A DNA stretch of 64,000 bases from Sphingomonadales bacterium. GTDB taxonomy: Bacteria > Pseudomonadota > Alphaproteobacteria > Sphingomonadales > Sphingomonadaceae. Positions within the stretch are counted from its first letter, which is position 1. Each line of letters begins with the position of its first letter. The position numbers were made by a program, and so were the translations under genes. Below the pieces are notes generated by a model that was not told the DNA's origin, did not search any database, and saw nothing but the letters and a program-made list of their open reading frames with translations. Shown one piece after another: positions 17,503 through 26,381 of the stretch. Location of the stretch: contig JADJAC010000011.1 in the NCBI GenBank assembly GCA_016704425.1, positions 434,001-498,000 of the forward strand, given 5' to 3'.

Positions 17503-17874
17503 CTAATCATCCGTTCTGCTGGCGATTGGGGCGGTCTTTCCATAGGTTTGCCACCACGCCATCAGCGACTGGATGGTGGGTTCCAGCGCTTTGGTGGCCT
17601 CTGTCATGCTATATTCAACGCGTGGGGGGACTTCGGCAAACACGCGCCGGGTCACCAACCCATCCGTTTCGAGTTCGCGCAATTGTCGGGTCAGCATATG
17701 CTGTGTCACGCCGGGAATAGCCTTCATCAATTCGCCGAAGCGATGCGTGCGATGATAGAGCCGCCACAGGATTTCGAGCTTCCATTTGCCTGCAATCAGC
17801 GTCAGCGCTTTGCGCAAATCGCCATATTCTTCCGATGAAACATCTCGTTGTTTGGAGATAGTCATATCAGGCAT
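17503..17874 (-). CDS. HxlR family transcriptional regulator
   Basis: The 123-residue winged-helix protein has the HxlR core: LTLIAGKWKLEILWRLYHRTHRFGELMKAIPGVTQHMLTRQL split over helix-turn-helix, then the wing with PRVEYSMTEATKAL. The family often senses aldehydes, quinones or redox state, but this protein has no obvious cysteine sensor in the N-terminus. The start at 17874 is chosen for the AGAGG site; ATG at 17913 would add 13 residues. It is divergent from the P450-SDR pair, which is its most likely target. It is the only regulator encoded in the catabolic cluster inside the window. Confidence 0.9.
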   Translation of the reverse strand: MPDMTISKQRDVSSEEYGDLRKALTLIAGKWKLEILWRLYHRTHRFGELMKAIPGVTQHMLTRQLRELETDGLVTRRVFAEVPPRVEYSMTEATKALEPTIQSLMAWWQTYGKTAPIASRTDD

Positions 17875-17982
17875 ACTAACCTCTAAAAAATCATCCTGCT
17901 TGTTATTATTCATGCTAGTCCATAATCTGTGATAATGAAAGCCGGAGCGGTCAGGTCGCTCCAATGCCCAAGGAGAAGAGCG
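17875..17982. promoter_or_regulatory. Divergent hxlR / P450 promoter region
   Basis: This short gap is much richer in A and T than its surroundings, with runs such as TAAAAAATCATC and TTATTATTCATG, and a TGTGATAATG stretch that could serve as a -10 region toward the P450. It lacks the 17-bp motif found in the other divergent gaps, so the P450 operon may be under HxlR control instead. Operator boundaries cannot be drawn. Confidence 0.4.
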
Positions 17983-19197
17983 ATGCAGATTCAGTTTCCG
18001 GAACCCGTGATCCCCGATCACGTTCCAGCATCTTTGGTCCGCCCCTTTCCCTATGTGTTCGGAATGACGACGCGTGATGATCCGTTTGGCGATTGGGCGA
18101 CGGAGGTTCACAAAGGCCCCGGCATTTTCTACGCGCCGCACGCCTATCCGGGCGGGACGCCGGCCTGGATCGTGCGCCGGGTAGAAGATTTGCGGAAGGT
18201 CTATTTCGATACGGACACCTTCTCCAGCAAGGATTTTTCGCCCTATTCCAAGCTGATCGGCGACACCTGGACCAACCTGCCGGTCGAGATTGATCCGCCG
18301 CATCACGCCAAATACCGGTCCTTCATCAACCCGCTGTTCACGCCGACGGCGATGACCAAGCTGGAAGGCAAAATCCGCAATTATGCGGTGGAATATATCG
18401 AAGCATTCCGCGAGCGCGGCGCGTGCGAATTCATGTCGGAATTCGCGTTTGAATTTCCGATCAAGGTGTTCCTTGAGCTGATGGATTTCCCTTTGAGCAA
18501 TACCAAGCAGTTTCTGGAATGGGAAACCGGCCTGCTGCACGAAATGGACATGTGGAAGATGGCCGTTGCTGTCCGCAATGTCGTGGCCTTCCTGCGCGAA
18601 CAGATTGAGGATCGCCGCAAAGCACCACGCGATGACATTATCAGCTATGCGCTGGGTGTGGAGGTTGAGGGCCGCAAGCTCAATGATGACGAGCTTGTCG
18701 GTTTTTCCTTCAACCTGTTCATCGGCGGGCTGGATACGGTGTCCACCAATATGGGGCTGCAGTTCCTGCATCTCGCGCGCAATCCGCAGGATCAGCAATA
18801 TTTGCGGGACAATCCCAAGGAAATTCCTCACGCCATCGATGAAATGATGCGCGCCTATGCCGCCGTCACCACGTTCCGCACCTGCACGAAGGAAACCGAA
18901 TTTGGCGGCGTGAAGATGATGCCGGGGGACAAGGTGGCCGTCCACACCACGCTGGCTGGCCGCGATCCCGAGGAGTTTCCGGAGCCGGGTGAAGTCCGCC
19001 TTGGCCGCAATCCTCGCCATGTCTCCTTTGGCTTCGGCCCGCATATGTGTGTCGGCATGCACCTTGCCAAGCGCGAAATGCGCATCGCCATTGAGGAGTT
19101 CGTCCAGAGGATTCCGCAGTTTAGCGTCAAGCCTGGCCATGAGGTCGAATATCATCTGGGGATGATCCAGCCCGTCACCCTCCCTCTGGTCTGGTAA
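17983..19197 (+). CDS. Cytochrome P450
   Basis: The 404-residue soluble bacterial P450 has the I-helix oxygen-binding motif FIGGLDTVSTN, the K-helix ExxR as EMMR, and the heme loop FGFGPHMCVGMHLA with the thiolate Cys356. There is no membrane anchor, so it needs a separate ferredoxin and reductase, which are not in the window. Such enzymes hydroxylate terpenes, steroids and aromatic ethers. The ATG at 17983 follows AAGGAGAAGAG. An SDR starts 11 bases after its stop, so hydroxylation followed by alcohol oxidation is a plausible sequence. Confidence 0.95.
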   Translation: MQIQFPEPVIPDHVPASLVRPFPYVFGMTTRDDPFGDWATEVHKGPGIFYAPHAYPGGTPAWIVRRVEDLRKVYFDTDTFSSKDFSPYSKLIGDTWTNLPVEIDPPHHAKYRSFINPLFTPTAMTKLEGKIRNYAVEYIEAFRERGACEFMSEFAFEFPIKVFLELMDFPLSNTKQFLEWETGLLHEMDMWKMAVAVRNVVAFLREQIEDRRKAPRDDIISYALGVEVEGRKLNDDELVGFSFNLFIGGLDTVSTNMGLQFLHLARNPQDQQYLRDNPKEIPHAIDEMMRAYAAVTTFRTCTKETEFGGVKMMPGDKVAVHTTLAGRDPEEFPEPGEVRLGRNPRHVSFGFGPHMCVGMHLAKREMRIAIEEFVQRIPQFSVKPGHEVEYHLGMIQPVTLPLVW

Positions 19198-19208
19198 AGG
19201 AGCGACCT

Positions 19209-19967
19209 ATGAGCACAGGCGAATTTGCGGGGAAGGTCGTGCTGGTCACTGGCGCGGCATCGGGCCTTGGTCAGGCGGCGAGCATCCGATTTGCGGCGGA
19301 AGGGGCACGGCTATGCCTTGTTGATCTGAACGACGGCGGGCTGGAAGTGACCGCACAGGCAATTACGGACGCCGGCAGTTCCTCGGTGCGTTTTGTGGGC
19401 GATCTGGGGCAACAGGCCAATTGCGCAGCGGCGGTTGCGACAGCAGTGGATGCCTTCGGCAGGCTCGATGTGCTGTGCAATGTTGCGGGCATGTTGCGCA
19501 TGCATCCGCTGGCGGAAATCAGTGTGCAGGATTGGGACCGGTTGCTCTCAGCCAATCTCAGCGCACCGCTTTACATGATGCAGGCCGCGATGCCGCATCT
19601 CATCGAAGCGCATGGCAATGTCATCAACGTGGTGTCCACCGCCGCCTTTCTGGGTCAGGCCTATATGGCCCCCTACGGCGCAACAAAGGCTGCACTGCTC
19701 AGCCTGACCCGCTCGCTGGCGATGGAGTTCATGCACCAGCCTGTGCGGATCAATGCGCTGGCACCCGGCGGGATGCTCACTCCGATGGCAACGGGCCTCA
19801 AAATTCCTGACGGATTGGCGATGGATCTGGTCGGGCGCTATATGGGCATTCGGCCGCCATCAGAGATTGATGACATCGTCGAGCCGCTGATGTTCCTTGC
19901 GTCAGACCGCGCAAAAGGGGTCCACGGAACGTGCTACACCGCAGACAACGGCATCACGGCGGGCTGA
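19209..19967 (+). CDS. Classical SDR family oxidoreductase
   Basis: The 252-residue product has TGAASGLG, NVAG, a catalytic serine in VVSTAA and YGATK as the active-site pair. It ends in the SDR tail SDRAKGVHGTCYTADNG. It is cotranscribed with the P450 and may oxidise the alcohol that enzyme produces, using NAD. All catalytic residues are present. It converges on the EthD-like gene with a 2-base gap. Confidence 0.93.
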   Translation: MSTGEFAGKVVLVTGAASGLGQAASIRFAAEGARLCLVDLNDGGLEVTAQAITDAGSSSVRFVGDLGQQANCAAAVATAVDAFGRLDVLCNVAGMLRMHPLAEISVQDWDRLLSANLSAPLYMMQAAMPHLIEAHGNVINVVSTAAFLGQAYMAPYGATKAALLSLTRSLAMEFMHQPVRINALAPGGMLTPMATGLKIPDGLAMDLVGRYMGIRPPSEIDDIVEPLMFLASDRAKGVHGTCYTADNGITAG

Positions 19968-19969
19968 CT

Positions 19970-20749
19970 TCAGGCAGCGCCGAGTTTCTCGATCCCGCCG
20001 GTCAGCACATCGGTTCCCATCCGCGCACGGGCGCGTTCTTCGGCGGCGAGTCCTTCTGATGTCGGGTTCTGGACATCATCCTTGGTGAGCTTGCCGGTCA
20101 GTCGCTCCCAATGCGTCACGCGAATGGTTGATTGGTCCACACAGTGCGCTCCGGTTAAACTTGGAGTGCCCTGCCAGGCTTGCCACGCCTTGGCATCATT
20201 CACCTTGTAAATGCCGACATAGTGATAGGATGGCGTCGTCGGGATCATCTGACCAAAGGTGCGGAACATCAGGAAACCCGCTGATTGCACACCGGGCCTT
20301 TTGACCGCCTGCGGCAGATATTGGTCAACATACCAATCCCGCAACGCCTGATCCTGCCCTGGTGCCGCGTTTAACTGCTCCAGCACAACGCCACCTGTGT
20401 GCGGGGTCTGCGGATCATTGTCGCGGAAGGCGAGGGGGTAATAATGATAATCCTCCAGCACGCTGTCATCAATGGCGGTGGTCACCATCATCCGGCTGGT
20501 CAGGGCATTGTCCCAATGCTCGCGAGAAAACCGCTCAGCGTCGAAAACGTCATAGAGTGCAAGGCACTGCCAGTCGAAGCTGTCGGGCAAGTCCATCGGC
20601 TGGTCCGCGCTGCGGATGAAGCGCTGCGCCGAGATCGAACCGCGAAAACGCAGGGCGTCGCGCACGTGGATGTTGGTGTACCAGTCATCCATATCAGCTT
20701 CGCGTCCCGGATGCGCTTTGGTCATGACGACAAGAATGGCTTCGATCAT
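19970..20749 (-). CDS. EthD/DUF4286-like dimeric alpha-beta barrel protein
   Basis: The 259-residue protein contains two ferredoxin-like halves. The first is MIEAILVVMTKAHPGREADMDDWY with HVRDALRFRG; the second is GVVLEQLNAAPGQDQALRDWYVDQYLPQAVKRPGVQSAGF. This repeats the pattern in which a short strand is followed by DxWYxxxHxxxxxxxPG seen in EthD-like proteins. Members of this superfamily are small monooxygenases, cyclases or accessory proteins of oxygenases. No cofactor motif is present. It is last in a six-gene operon, and its ATG overlaps the stop of the preceding SDR (ATGA). Confidence 0.6.
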   Translation of the reverse strand: MIEAILVVMTKAHPGREADMDDWYTNIHVRDALRFRGSISAQRFIRSADQPMDLPDSFDWQCLALYDVFDAERFSREHWDNALTSRMMVTTAIDDSVLEDYHYYPLAFRDNDPQTPHTGGVVLEQLNAAPGQDQALRDWYVDQYLPQAVKRPGVQSAGFLMFRTFGQMIPTTPSYHYVGIYKVNDAKAWQAWQGTPSLTGAHCVDQSTIRVTHWERLTGKLTKDDVQNPTSEGLAAEERARARMGTDVLTGGIEKLGAA

Positions 20750-21588
20750 GCGTTTTGTCCTCCTGCTGGCGTGAAGGGGATATGCGGAGCGCCCATCGTT
20801 GCGCGGTAGGAGACGGGTTGCTTGCCATCCAGATCCTTGATGCCCAGCCGCTCGCCCTGTTCGGCCCCGATCAGCACCTGACCGGAAAGCGCCATCAGGT
20901 TCGGATCACGGTAAAGCGCGTCGATGACAAGCCCGGTAAATTCCGGCGCTTCCCACATCGGTAGCATGGCGCGCAGATCATCGGGGATCATTTCGGGCGG
21001 CATCGTCTTGACAGCATCAGTTAGGATGAAACCTGGCCAATAGGAGATTGCGGCAACTCCGTGGGGTGCCAAGTCCACCGCCATATCGGCCATCATCTTG
21101 TCGGTCCCCGCCTTCGCCGCACCGTAGGCCGCGCCGTGAAAATAGGAGACCGCGCCGTAAAAGGAGATGCTGGCAATCAGGCCCTTGCCCGCTGCGGCCA
21201 TCATCGGGGCGGCGTGATAGGCCGCGACATAGTTGGAGCGCAGGCCGACATTGATCATGTCGGCGAGCTTCAGGGGCTTTTCCCAGAACGGCCCGGGCGT
21301 CACCAGATCTTGCCCGTAAACCGCGGCGGCATTGTTGACGAGGAGTTCCAGTCCACCCCAATCCTGCTTCACCTTCGCAAAGGCGGCGGCAACCTGTTCG
21401 TCATCGCGGTGATCGCACACCAGAGCGAGCGGCGTGCCACCCTGCGCACTGATCTCTGCGCAAACTTCGGCAAGGGCGTCAGTATCGCGCCCGGTCACGC
21501 CAACGGTCGCGCCTGTGGAGGCAAGACCACGGGCAATGCCGCGCCCAAGGCCGCGTGTCGCGCCTGTCACAATGGCTCTGTATGTCAT
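20746..21588 (-). CDS. Classical SDR family oxidoreductase
   Basis: The 280-residue SDR has TGATRGLGRG, NNAA, a serine in SISFYG and YGAAK for the catalytic pair. It is longer than the average SDR, with an insertion after the NNAA strand (VYGQDLVTPGPFWEKPLKL) like that of larger multi-substrate reductases. The start at 21588 is preceded by GAGGATGATG. The gene lies 10 bases after the PQQ dehydrogenase stop and overlaps the EthD-like start. Confidence 0.9.
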   Translation of the reverse strand: MTYRAIVTGATRGLGRGIARGLASTGATVGVTGRDTDALAEVCAEISAQGGTPLALVCDHRDDEQVAAAFAKVKQDWGGLELLVNNAAAVYGQDLVTPGPFWEKPLKLADMINVGLRSNYVAAYHAAPMMAAAGKGLIASISFYGAVSYFHGAAYGAAKAGTDKMMADMAVDLAPHGVAAISYWPGFILTDAVKTMPPEMIPDDLRAMLPMWEAPEFTGLVIDALYRDPNLMALSGQVLIGAEQGERLGIKDLDGKQPVSYRATMGAPHIPFTPAGGQNA

Positions 21589-21598
21589 GGCATCATCC

Positions 21599-23947
21599 TC
21601 ATTTGGTGGAAGCTTTGGGAAGGGCATAGGCGATCAGTTTGTCGCTATAGCCTGAGAGGATCCCGCCATGTCCTCCGGCGGCAATCACCACAAATTGGCG
21701 CCCGGACTTGGTGGACCAATAGCTCATCGGCGTGGCATTGCCCCCGGCGGGCAAGCGGCCCTTCCACAATTCCTTGCCAGTGCGGATGTCATAGGCGCGG
21801 ATCATATGTTCCTGCGTTGCACCAATGAATGCCAGACCCGATGCCGTGACGACTGCGCCGCCGATATTGGGCACGCCCATCGGGATCGGCAGGCCGGTGG
21901 AGAGCAGCAGCGGGCCACTGTCGCGCGCGGTGCCAAACGGCCTTTGCCACAGCAGTTTGCGCGTCTTGAGATCGACTGCGCTGATGAGGCCGTATGGGGG
22001 CTCGGTACAGGGTGCGACGAGTGGCGACAGGAAGGGCGAGATAGAAGCGGCAAACGGCGCGCCAGCCTGCGCCACTGGCCCCGCGACATTCTCAAAGCTC
22101 GGCTTGGCCACCGGCTTCAGCCCCATCGCGTCGGCCACCGCGCGCGGCAGAAGTTTGTTGTAATTGATGACGTGCGATGAATTGACGATCATGATCTGGC
22201 TTGCCGGATCAACCGCGACGCTGCCCCAATTATGCCCGCCCAAGGATCCCGGCCATGTGATGGTGGGCTTGTCCACACCGATCGGTGTCAGTGGCCCGTC
22301 AAAGCGCGCCTGTTTGAAGCGCAAGCGGCACCAGGCCTGATCGAGCATCAGTATCCCCCACATGCTCTTTTCGCTGGGGCGCGGCCCGGCAAAGCTTGGC
22401 ATGCCAACGGAGAAGGGCTGGGTAGGGGAAGAGCGTTCACCCGCGACAGTGCTGACGGAAACTCTGCGCTCTTCGACGGGGGCAATCGGTATGCCTGTGC
22501 GCCGGTCGAGCATGAAGAGTTCACCGCGCTTGGTGGGTTGTATCAGTGCCCGACGTCCATCGGCGAGATCGACCAACACCGGCTGCGATCCGACATCATA
22601 ATCCCACAGGTCGTGATGGACCGTCTGGAAGGACCAGCGGGGCTTGCCTGTCGCCGCATCAAGCGCGACGACCGAGCTAGAATAACGGTCCATTTCTGCC
22701 GAACGATGCCCACCATGATAATCGGGCGTTGCATTGCCCGTGGGAACATAAACCAGCCCCAGTGCCTCATCGACGCTCATCACGCTCCAGCTGTTGGGCG
22801 TGCCGGGCGTGTAGGTTTCACCGGGCCCAGGCTCGGTGTTGCGGTCCGGTCGGCCCATATCCCACGCCCATATGAACTGGCCGGTTACGGCATCAAAGGC
22901 GCGGATCACGCCGGAGGGCGAACCCGCCATCTGTCCATCGGTCACCCATCCGCCGACCACCAGCTTGCCCGCGATGACGGCGGGGGGTGAGGTGACATGA
23001 TAATAGCCCTGCGGCGCTGCGCTCATGCCCTTGAGCAGATTGACCGCACCATTGTCGCCAAAGCCTTCGCAGAGCTTTCCGGTGGCTGCATCAACCGCGA
23101 TCAGGCGGGAATCGATCGTAGCGGTGTAAATACGTTCGGCGCAGGAAGCTCCGGGTGGCGCATTGGGTTGTTTGAAATAACTGACCCCACGGCAGGTCTG
23201 GCCGAAAATCCCGTCCGTATTGGCGTGTGCTTCATAGCGCCATTTCTGCCCACCAGTCTCGGCATCCAGCGCAATGATATCATTATAACCGGTGCAGACA
23301 TAGAGGCTGTCTCCCACCTTCAGCGGCGTCGCTTCAAAGGGCGCAGCTTCTCCATTGGGTTCCTTGCCCGCCGCGAACGTCCATACGGGCTGGAGCGCGC
23401 CGACATTGGCCGGGGTGATTTGCGCAAGTGGAGAATGGCGTGTGCCGCCGGGGCCATTGCCATAGCTTTGCCATTCGCCGGCACGCGGATCAATGGGAGC
23501 GTCAGCGAGGTTCTCCATATACGTCCCGCCGGTGATGCGGTCATTCCAGAAAATCCAGCTCGTGCCGCTAACGAGCGCGATTACGGCAAGCGCAATCAGG
23601 CTGCGGCTCAGAGCGGTAGTCCCAGAGATCCCCAGCGAGCGGCGCACCCACGGCATGAGGAGCCAGAGGCCTATTCCGCTCAGCAAACCGAGGCGCGCCG
23701 CCAAGGCCCAGCCGTTCAGACCGGATTCCCACAAGGCCCAGAGCAAAGTGATCACCCATAGTCCACCAAAAACGGACAAGGCGCGGGGTGATTGCTTCCA
23801 CAGCATCCATGCCGTGCCGAGCAGTGCCAGACCGGCGGGCGCATAGTAGAACGAACCGCCCGCCAGGATCAGTCGCGCGCCCAGCCAAACCAAGCCGCCG
23901 CCGATCAGGACCAACAGGAGCGCAAGCAGGCGGTTGAGGATGGTCAT
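21599..23947 (-). CDS. Membrane-bound PQQ-dependent dehydrogenase (glucose/quinate dehydrogenase type)
   Basis: The 782-residue protein starts with about five membrane helices in the first 140 residues (for example LLALLLVLIGGGLVWLGARL). A periplasmic eight-bladed PQQ propeller follows. The motif QTVHHDLWDYDVGSQP matches the active-site region of membrane glucose dehydrogenase, where the aspartate is catalytic. VYVPTGNATPDY and WDMG motifs are also present. Electrons would pass to ubiquinone. No pqq synthesis genes are seen. The architecture fits oxidation of polyols or cyclic alcohols on the periplasmic side. It follows an unusual membrane protein in the same operon, with a 10-base gap. Confidence 0.93.
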   Translation of the reverse strand: MTILNRLLALLLVLIGGGLVWLGARLILAGGSFYYAPAGLALLGTAWMLWKQSPRALSVFGGLWVITLLWALWESGLNGWALAARLGLLSGIGLWLLMPWVRRSLGISGTTALSRSLIALAVIALVSGTSWIFWNDRITGGTYMENLADAPIDPRAGEWQSYGNGPGGTRHSPLAQITPANVGALQPVWTFAAGKEPNGEAAPFEATPLKVGDSLYVCTGYNDIIALDAETGGQKWRYEAHANTDGIFGQTCRGVSYFKQPNAPPGASCAERIYTATIDSRLIAVDAATGKLCEGFGDNGAVNLLKGMSAAPQGYYHVTSPPAVIAGKLVVGGWVTDGQMAGSPSGVIRAFDAVTGQFIWAWDMGRPDRNTEPGPGETYTPGTPNSWSVMSVDEALGLVYVPTGNATPDYHGGHRSAEMDRYSSSVVALDAATGKPRWSFQTVHHDLWDYDVGSQPVLVDLADGRRALIQPTKRGELFMLDRRTGIPIAPVEERRVSVSTVAGERSSPTQPFSVGMPSFAGPRPSEKSMWGILMLDQAWCRLRFKQARFDGPLTPIGVDKPTITWPGSLGGHNWGSVAVDPASQIMIVNSSHVINYNKLLPRAVADAMGLKPVAKPSFENVAGPVAQAGAPFAASISPFLSPLVAPCTEPPYGLISAVDLKTRKLLWQRPFGTARDSGPLLLSTGLPIPMGVPNIGGAVVTASGLAFIGATQEHMIRAYDIRTGKELWKGRLPAGGNATPMSYWSTKSGRQFVVIAAGGHGGILSGYSDKLIAYALPKASTK

Positions 23948-23957
23948 TCGATAACCC

Positions 23958-24737
23958 TTAAGGGACCAGCAGGCTCGGTCCGCCGAACAAGGCCCTGCCT
24001 ATCAGGGCAGGTGCGATATTGATGATGAAGAACGTGACCTGAAACACGACAATCATGCTCCATAGCCTTGCCCATTCTCGCGACCAGCCAGCGGGCTTGG
24101 CGGCCACACCCATGCGCGCTTCATGCGGCATGAAACCGTCCGCATCGCGCTTTGCCAGCATCGCGACGAACAGCCCCGCCCACAGCCCGATCAGGAGCGG
24201 GAAAACCAAGGGCAAGCGCCCCTTTTCGCTTTCCAGCGCCGGGCCGATGACAACATCATAGGTCCACCAGCCATTGGCGACCGAACTGCCTTCGACGTTG
24301 ATCTGGTACGCCAGAAACAGCGGAAAAGCGATCACCATCGCGATCAGAGATACCGACACAGACGGGAATTTGCGGTGAATCCAGCGCGTCAACGCCACCA
24401 GCAACGGAATCGAAAGTGCGAACCACCAGCCCCAGCTGAACGGAATAAACAGCGGCTTGACCGGCGTGGTATGGGCCATCTCTCCCCAAAAAGGCAGGCG
24501 CGCAAAGGCTGGATTCCATGCGACATATGCGCCCCAATCGCCGAAAAATTCCTGCCAGAAGCTGCTGGTTGCCGCGATCAGCACAAGGCCGAACAGCGGC
24601 AGGCGCTTGTCCTTAAGCGTCCAGATCAAGGTGAGCAGCAGCAGCCCCCCCCAGATCCAAAAGCTGCCAGCTTCCATCATCCAGGGGTTGACGGGTTCGC
24701 CCATCTGCGATGCATTCGCCAATTGTATAGCGCTCAT
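23958..24737 (-). CDS. Multi-pass membrane protein, possibly spirocyclase AveC-like
   Basis: The 259-residue protein has about six predicted membrane helices (for example FWIWGGLLLLTLIWTL, WWFALSIPLLVALT, LPLVFPLLIGLWAGLFVAML). A conserved-looking loop reads SSFWQEFFGDWGAYVAWNP. The pattern of an aromatic, acidic loop after the second helix followed by a second W-rich loop reminds me of the AveC-like spirocyclase family. That is a memory-based resemblance and not certain. It sits between a phosphotransferase and the PQQ dehydrogenase, so it might alternatively be a membrane partner of the dehydrogenase. The ATG at 24737 follows an AGGGGG site. Confidence 0.6.
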   Translation of the reverse strand: MSAIQLANASQMGEPVNPWMMEAGSFWIWGGLLLLTLIWTLKDKRLPLFGLVLIAATSSFWQEFFGDWGAYVAWNPAFARLPFWGEMAHTTPVKPLFIPFSWGWWFALSIPLLVALTRWIHRKFPSVSVSLIAMVIAFPLFLAYQINVEGSSVANGWWTYDVVIGPALESEKGRLPLVFPLLIGLWAGLFVAMLAKRDADGFMPHEARMGVAAKPAGWSREWARLWSMIVVFQVTFFIINIAPALIGRALFGGPSLLVP

Positions 24738-24766
24738 ATTTTGAACCCCCTGTTTCATTTGCGAAG

Positions 24767-25867
24767 TTACATGATTTCACGAACAAGCTTGCCCGTTTCC
24801 AAGTCTTCAAAGGCCGTTACGAGACGGAGATGATTCATCACGTTGATTTCCCATCCGTAATTCACCACCGGCGTTGTCAGCCAGCCGACGTAAACGTTCC
24901 AGATCATCGACCGGCTATATTCTGCCCAACTGGCATCGAAAGAAGGCGCATTGCGCACGCCGTTTGCCGCCAGTTGGTCCAGATAATAACGCAGCAGATC
25001 CCGTTCATGCACCCGTCGGTCCGCAATGCTGAGGGCGGTGGCAATGATGTAACTTACATCATGCATGGGGTGGCCTCTTCCCATCAACTGCCAATCAAGC
25101 AGACCGCATTGGCCATCGGGCAAGAAGTAGGTGTTGCCCAGATGAGTGTCGCCATGCACAAGACATTGATCAAGTGACATCTGGTGGCGGTGCAGCGCCT
25201 TGGTGCCTGCCTGTAATTCGCTGCCTGTCCAGCCGATCTTGCCGACGAGTTCAGTCTTGAATGACTGCGTGTCGATTTCATGCTGGATATAGGGTGCTGC
25301 TGCATCATTGAGCAGATGGGCGACGTCGCCTTCCAACGCATTACCCAGCCAGGCCAATTCCTGACGAAGCAAGCTTGCGTTCCAGTAGCGCGCATGAAGC
25401 AAAGCGAGCGTTTCCAGCAAGCGTTGAAGCCTGTCGATGGACACGGTTTCCAGCACGGTAGGAAAATGGGCACCGCGCGTGGTCAAATTTTCCATCAGCA
25501 GCGCAAAATGCCGCGTTTCATTATCATAGTGCCCGCCAAACGAACGTGGCGCTTCCATGTCGAGCGAGGGACGCAACTGAGTGTAAAAGGCCACCTCATT
25601 GGCGTAAAAGGGAGCCATGACATCGTCATCCGTGCGCGCGATTTTCAGCATCAAGTGGCGAGGCCAACCCTGCGCCATGCCATCATGATAGCGAACGGAA
25701 AAAAGCACCCGCGCTGCGGTGGATACCATTTGATCGCCATAAGTGCGCGACTCTTCAATCGTCACGTCGGCAATGCTTGGCGCTTGTCCGGAATGCTGCA
25801 ACAGGCCGTTCAGATAGTCGACAGTGACACCCTCTCCGTCGATCGGATGCCTGATCGGCATCGTCAT
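24767..25867 (-). CDS. APH/ecdysteroid-kinase-like phosphotransferase
   Basis: The 366-residue protein has a complete catalytic loop CLVHGDTHLGNTYF and a metal motif LLDWQLMGRGHPMHDVSY. The N-lobe begins near VSTAARVLFSVRY and has LMLKIA as the lysine strand. It resembles the EcKinase/DUF1679 branch of the APH superfamily, whose members phosphorylate steroid-like alcohols or other hydrophobic substrates. It is second in its operon; its start overlaps the stop of the preceding SnoaL gene (ATGA). This is the third such kinase-like gene in the cluster and the only one with canonical HGD. Confidence 0.87.
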   Translation of the reverse strand: MTMPIRHPIDGEGVTVDYLNGLLQHSGQAPSIADVTIEESRTYGDQMVSTAARVLFSVRYHDGMAQGWPRHLMLKIARTDDDVMAPFYANEVAFYTQLRPSLDMEAPRSFGGHYDNETRHFALLMENLTTRGAHFPTVLETVSIDRLQRLLETLALLHARYWNASLLRQELAWLGNALEGDVAHLLNDAAAPYIQHEIDTQSFKTELVGKIGWTGSELQAGTKALHRHQMSLDQCLVHGDTHLGNTYFLPDGQCGLLDWQLMGRGHPMHDVSYIIATALSIADRRVHERDLLRYYLDQLAANGVRNAPSFDASWAEYSRSMIWNVYVGWLTTPVVNYGWEINVMNHLRLVTAFEDLETGKLVREIM

Positions 25868-26319
25868 ACGGTCTGCGCCTTGATATAATCGGGCAGATTA
25901 TGGTTGTAGGCCTTCTTTTCGTAGAGGCTCGCTATGCGCCATCCATCCGCCGTGCGCCGGAAAGTGTGGATGTACCATAGCCCGAAGAAAATGGTTTGCG
26001 GCTGGCCATCATCGCCGGGAACCACCATGGGATTATGGCACACGGTGCGCGTCTCGCACGTGTCGCCATCAAATTTATATTGTGTTGTCATCACCGCATG
26101 CTGCGCCATTGGAAGGGGAGCAAGGCTGGCGCGCAAGAACTCTTTGATCTCGGCGAGAGGGCCCTTCACGCCGACCATCTCGCTATAGTCGATCACCGCG
26201 TCGTCGGTGAAAAACGCGTCGAGGCCGTCAAAATCCTTGTCATCCACCGCGTAGCAATACCCAACCAGCAGATCTTGAATCTCGAACCGGTCTGACATCT
26301 CCTGCATCGAAAGCGCCAT
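25864..26319 (-). CDS. SnoaL-like protein
   Basis: The 151-residue product has the SnoaL_4 signature: LLVGYCYAVDDKDFDGLDAFFTDDAVIDYS, then QHAVMTTQYKFDGD, and a C-terminal FGLWYIHTFRRTADGWRIASLYE. The pocket histidine and aspartates of this family appear present. It heads the six-gene operon that runs through the phosphotransferase, membrane protein, PQQ dehydrogenase, SDR and EthD-like gene. Dehydratase, isomerase or cyclase activity is inferred from the fold. Confidence 0.85.
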   Translation of the reverse strand: MALSMQEMSDRFEIQDLLVGYCYAVDDKDFDGLDAFFTDDAVIDYSEMVGVKGPLAEIKEFLRASLAPLPMAQHAVMTTQYKFDGDTCETRTVCHNPMVVPGDDGQPQTIFFGLWYIHTFRRTADGWRIASLYEKKAYNHNLPDYIKAQTV

Positions 26320-26381
26320 GATGCTCCTGCTCCCACTTCTTTTGAGTTGTTCTCTTCCCTAACAGGCCATGGCTTTCAACG

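Noticed and set aside
17875..19155. Upstream extension of the HxlR frame to 550 codons
   Set aside because: The extra part is antisense to the P450 gene. The HxlR family is about 110-130 residues, and an ATG with a good site is at 17874.
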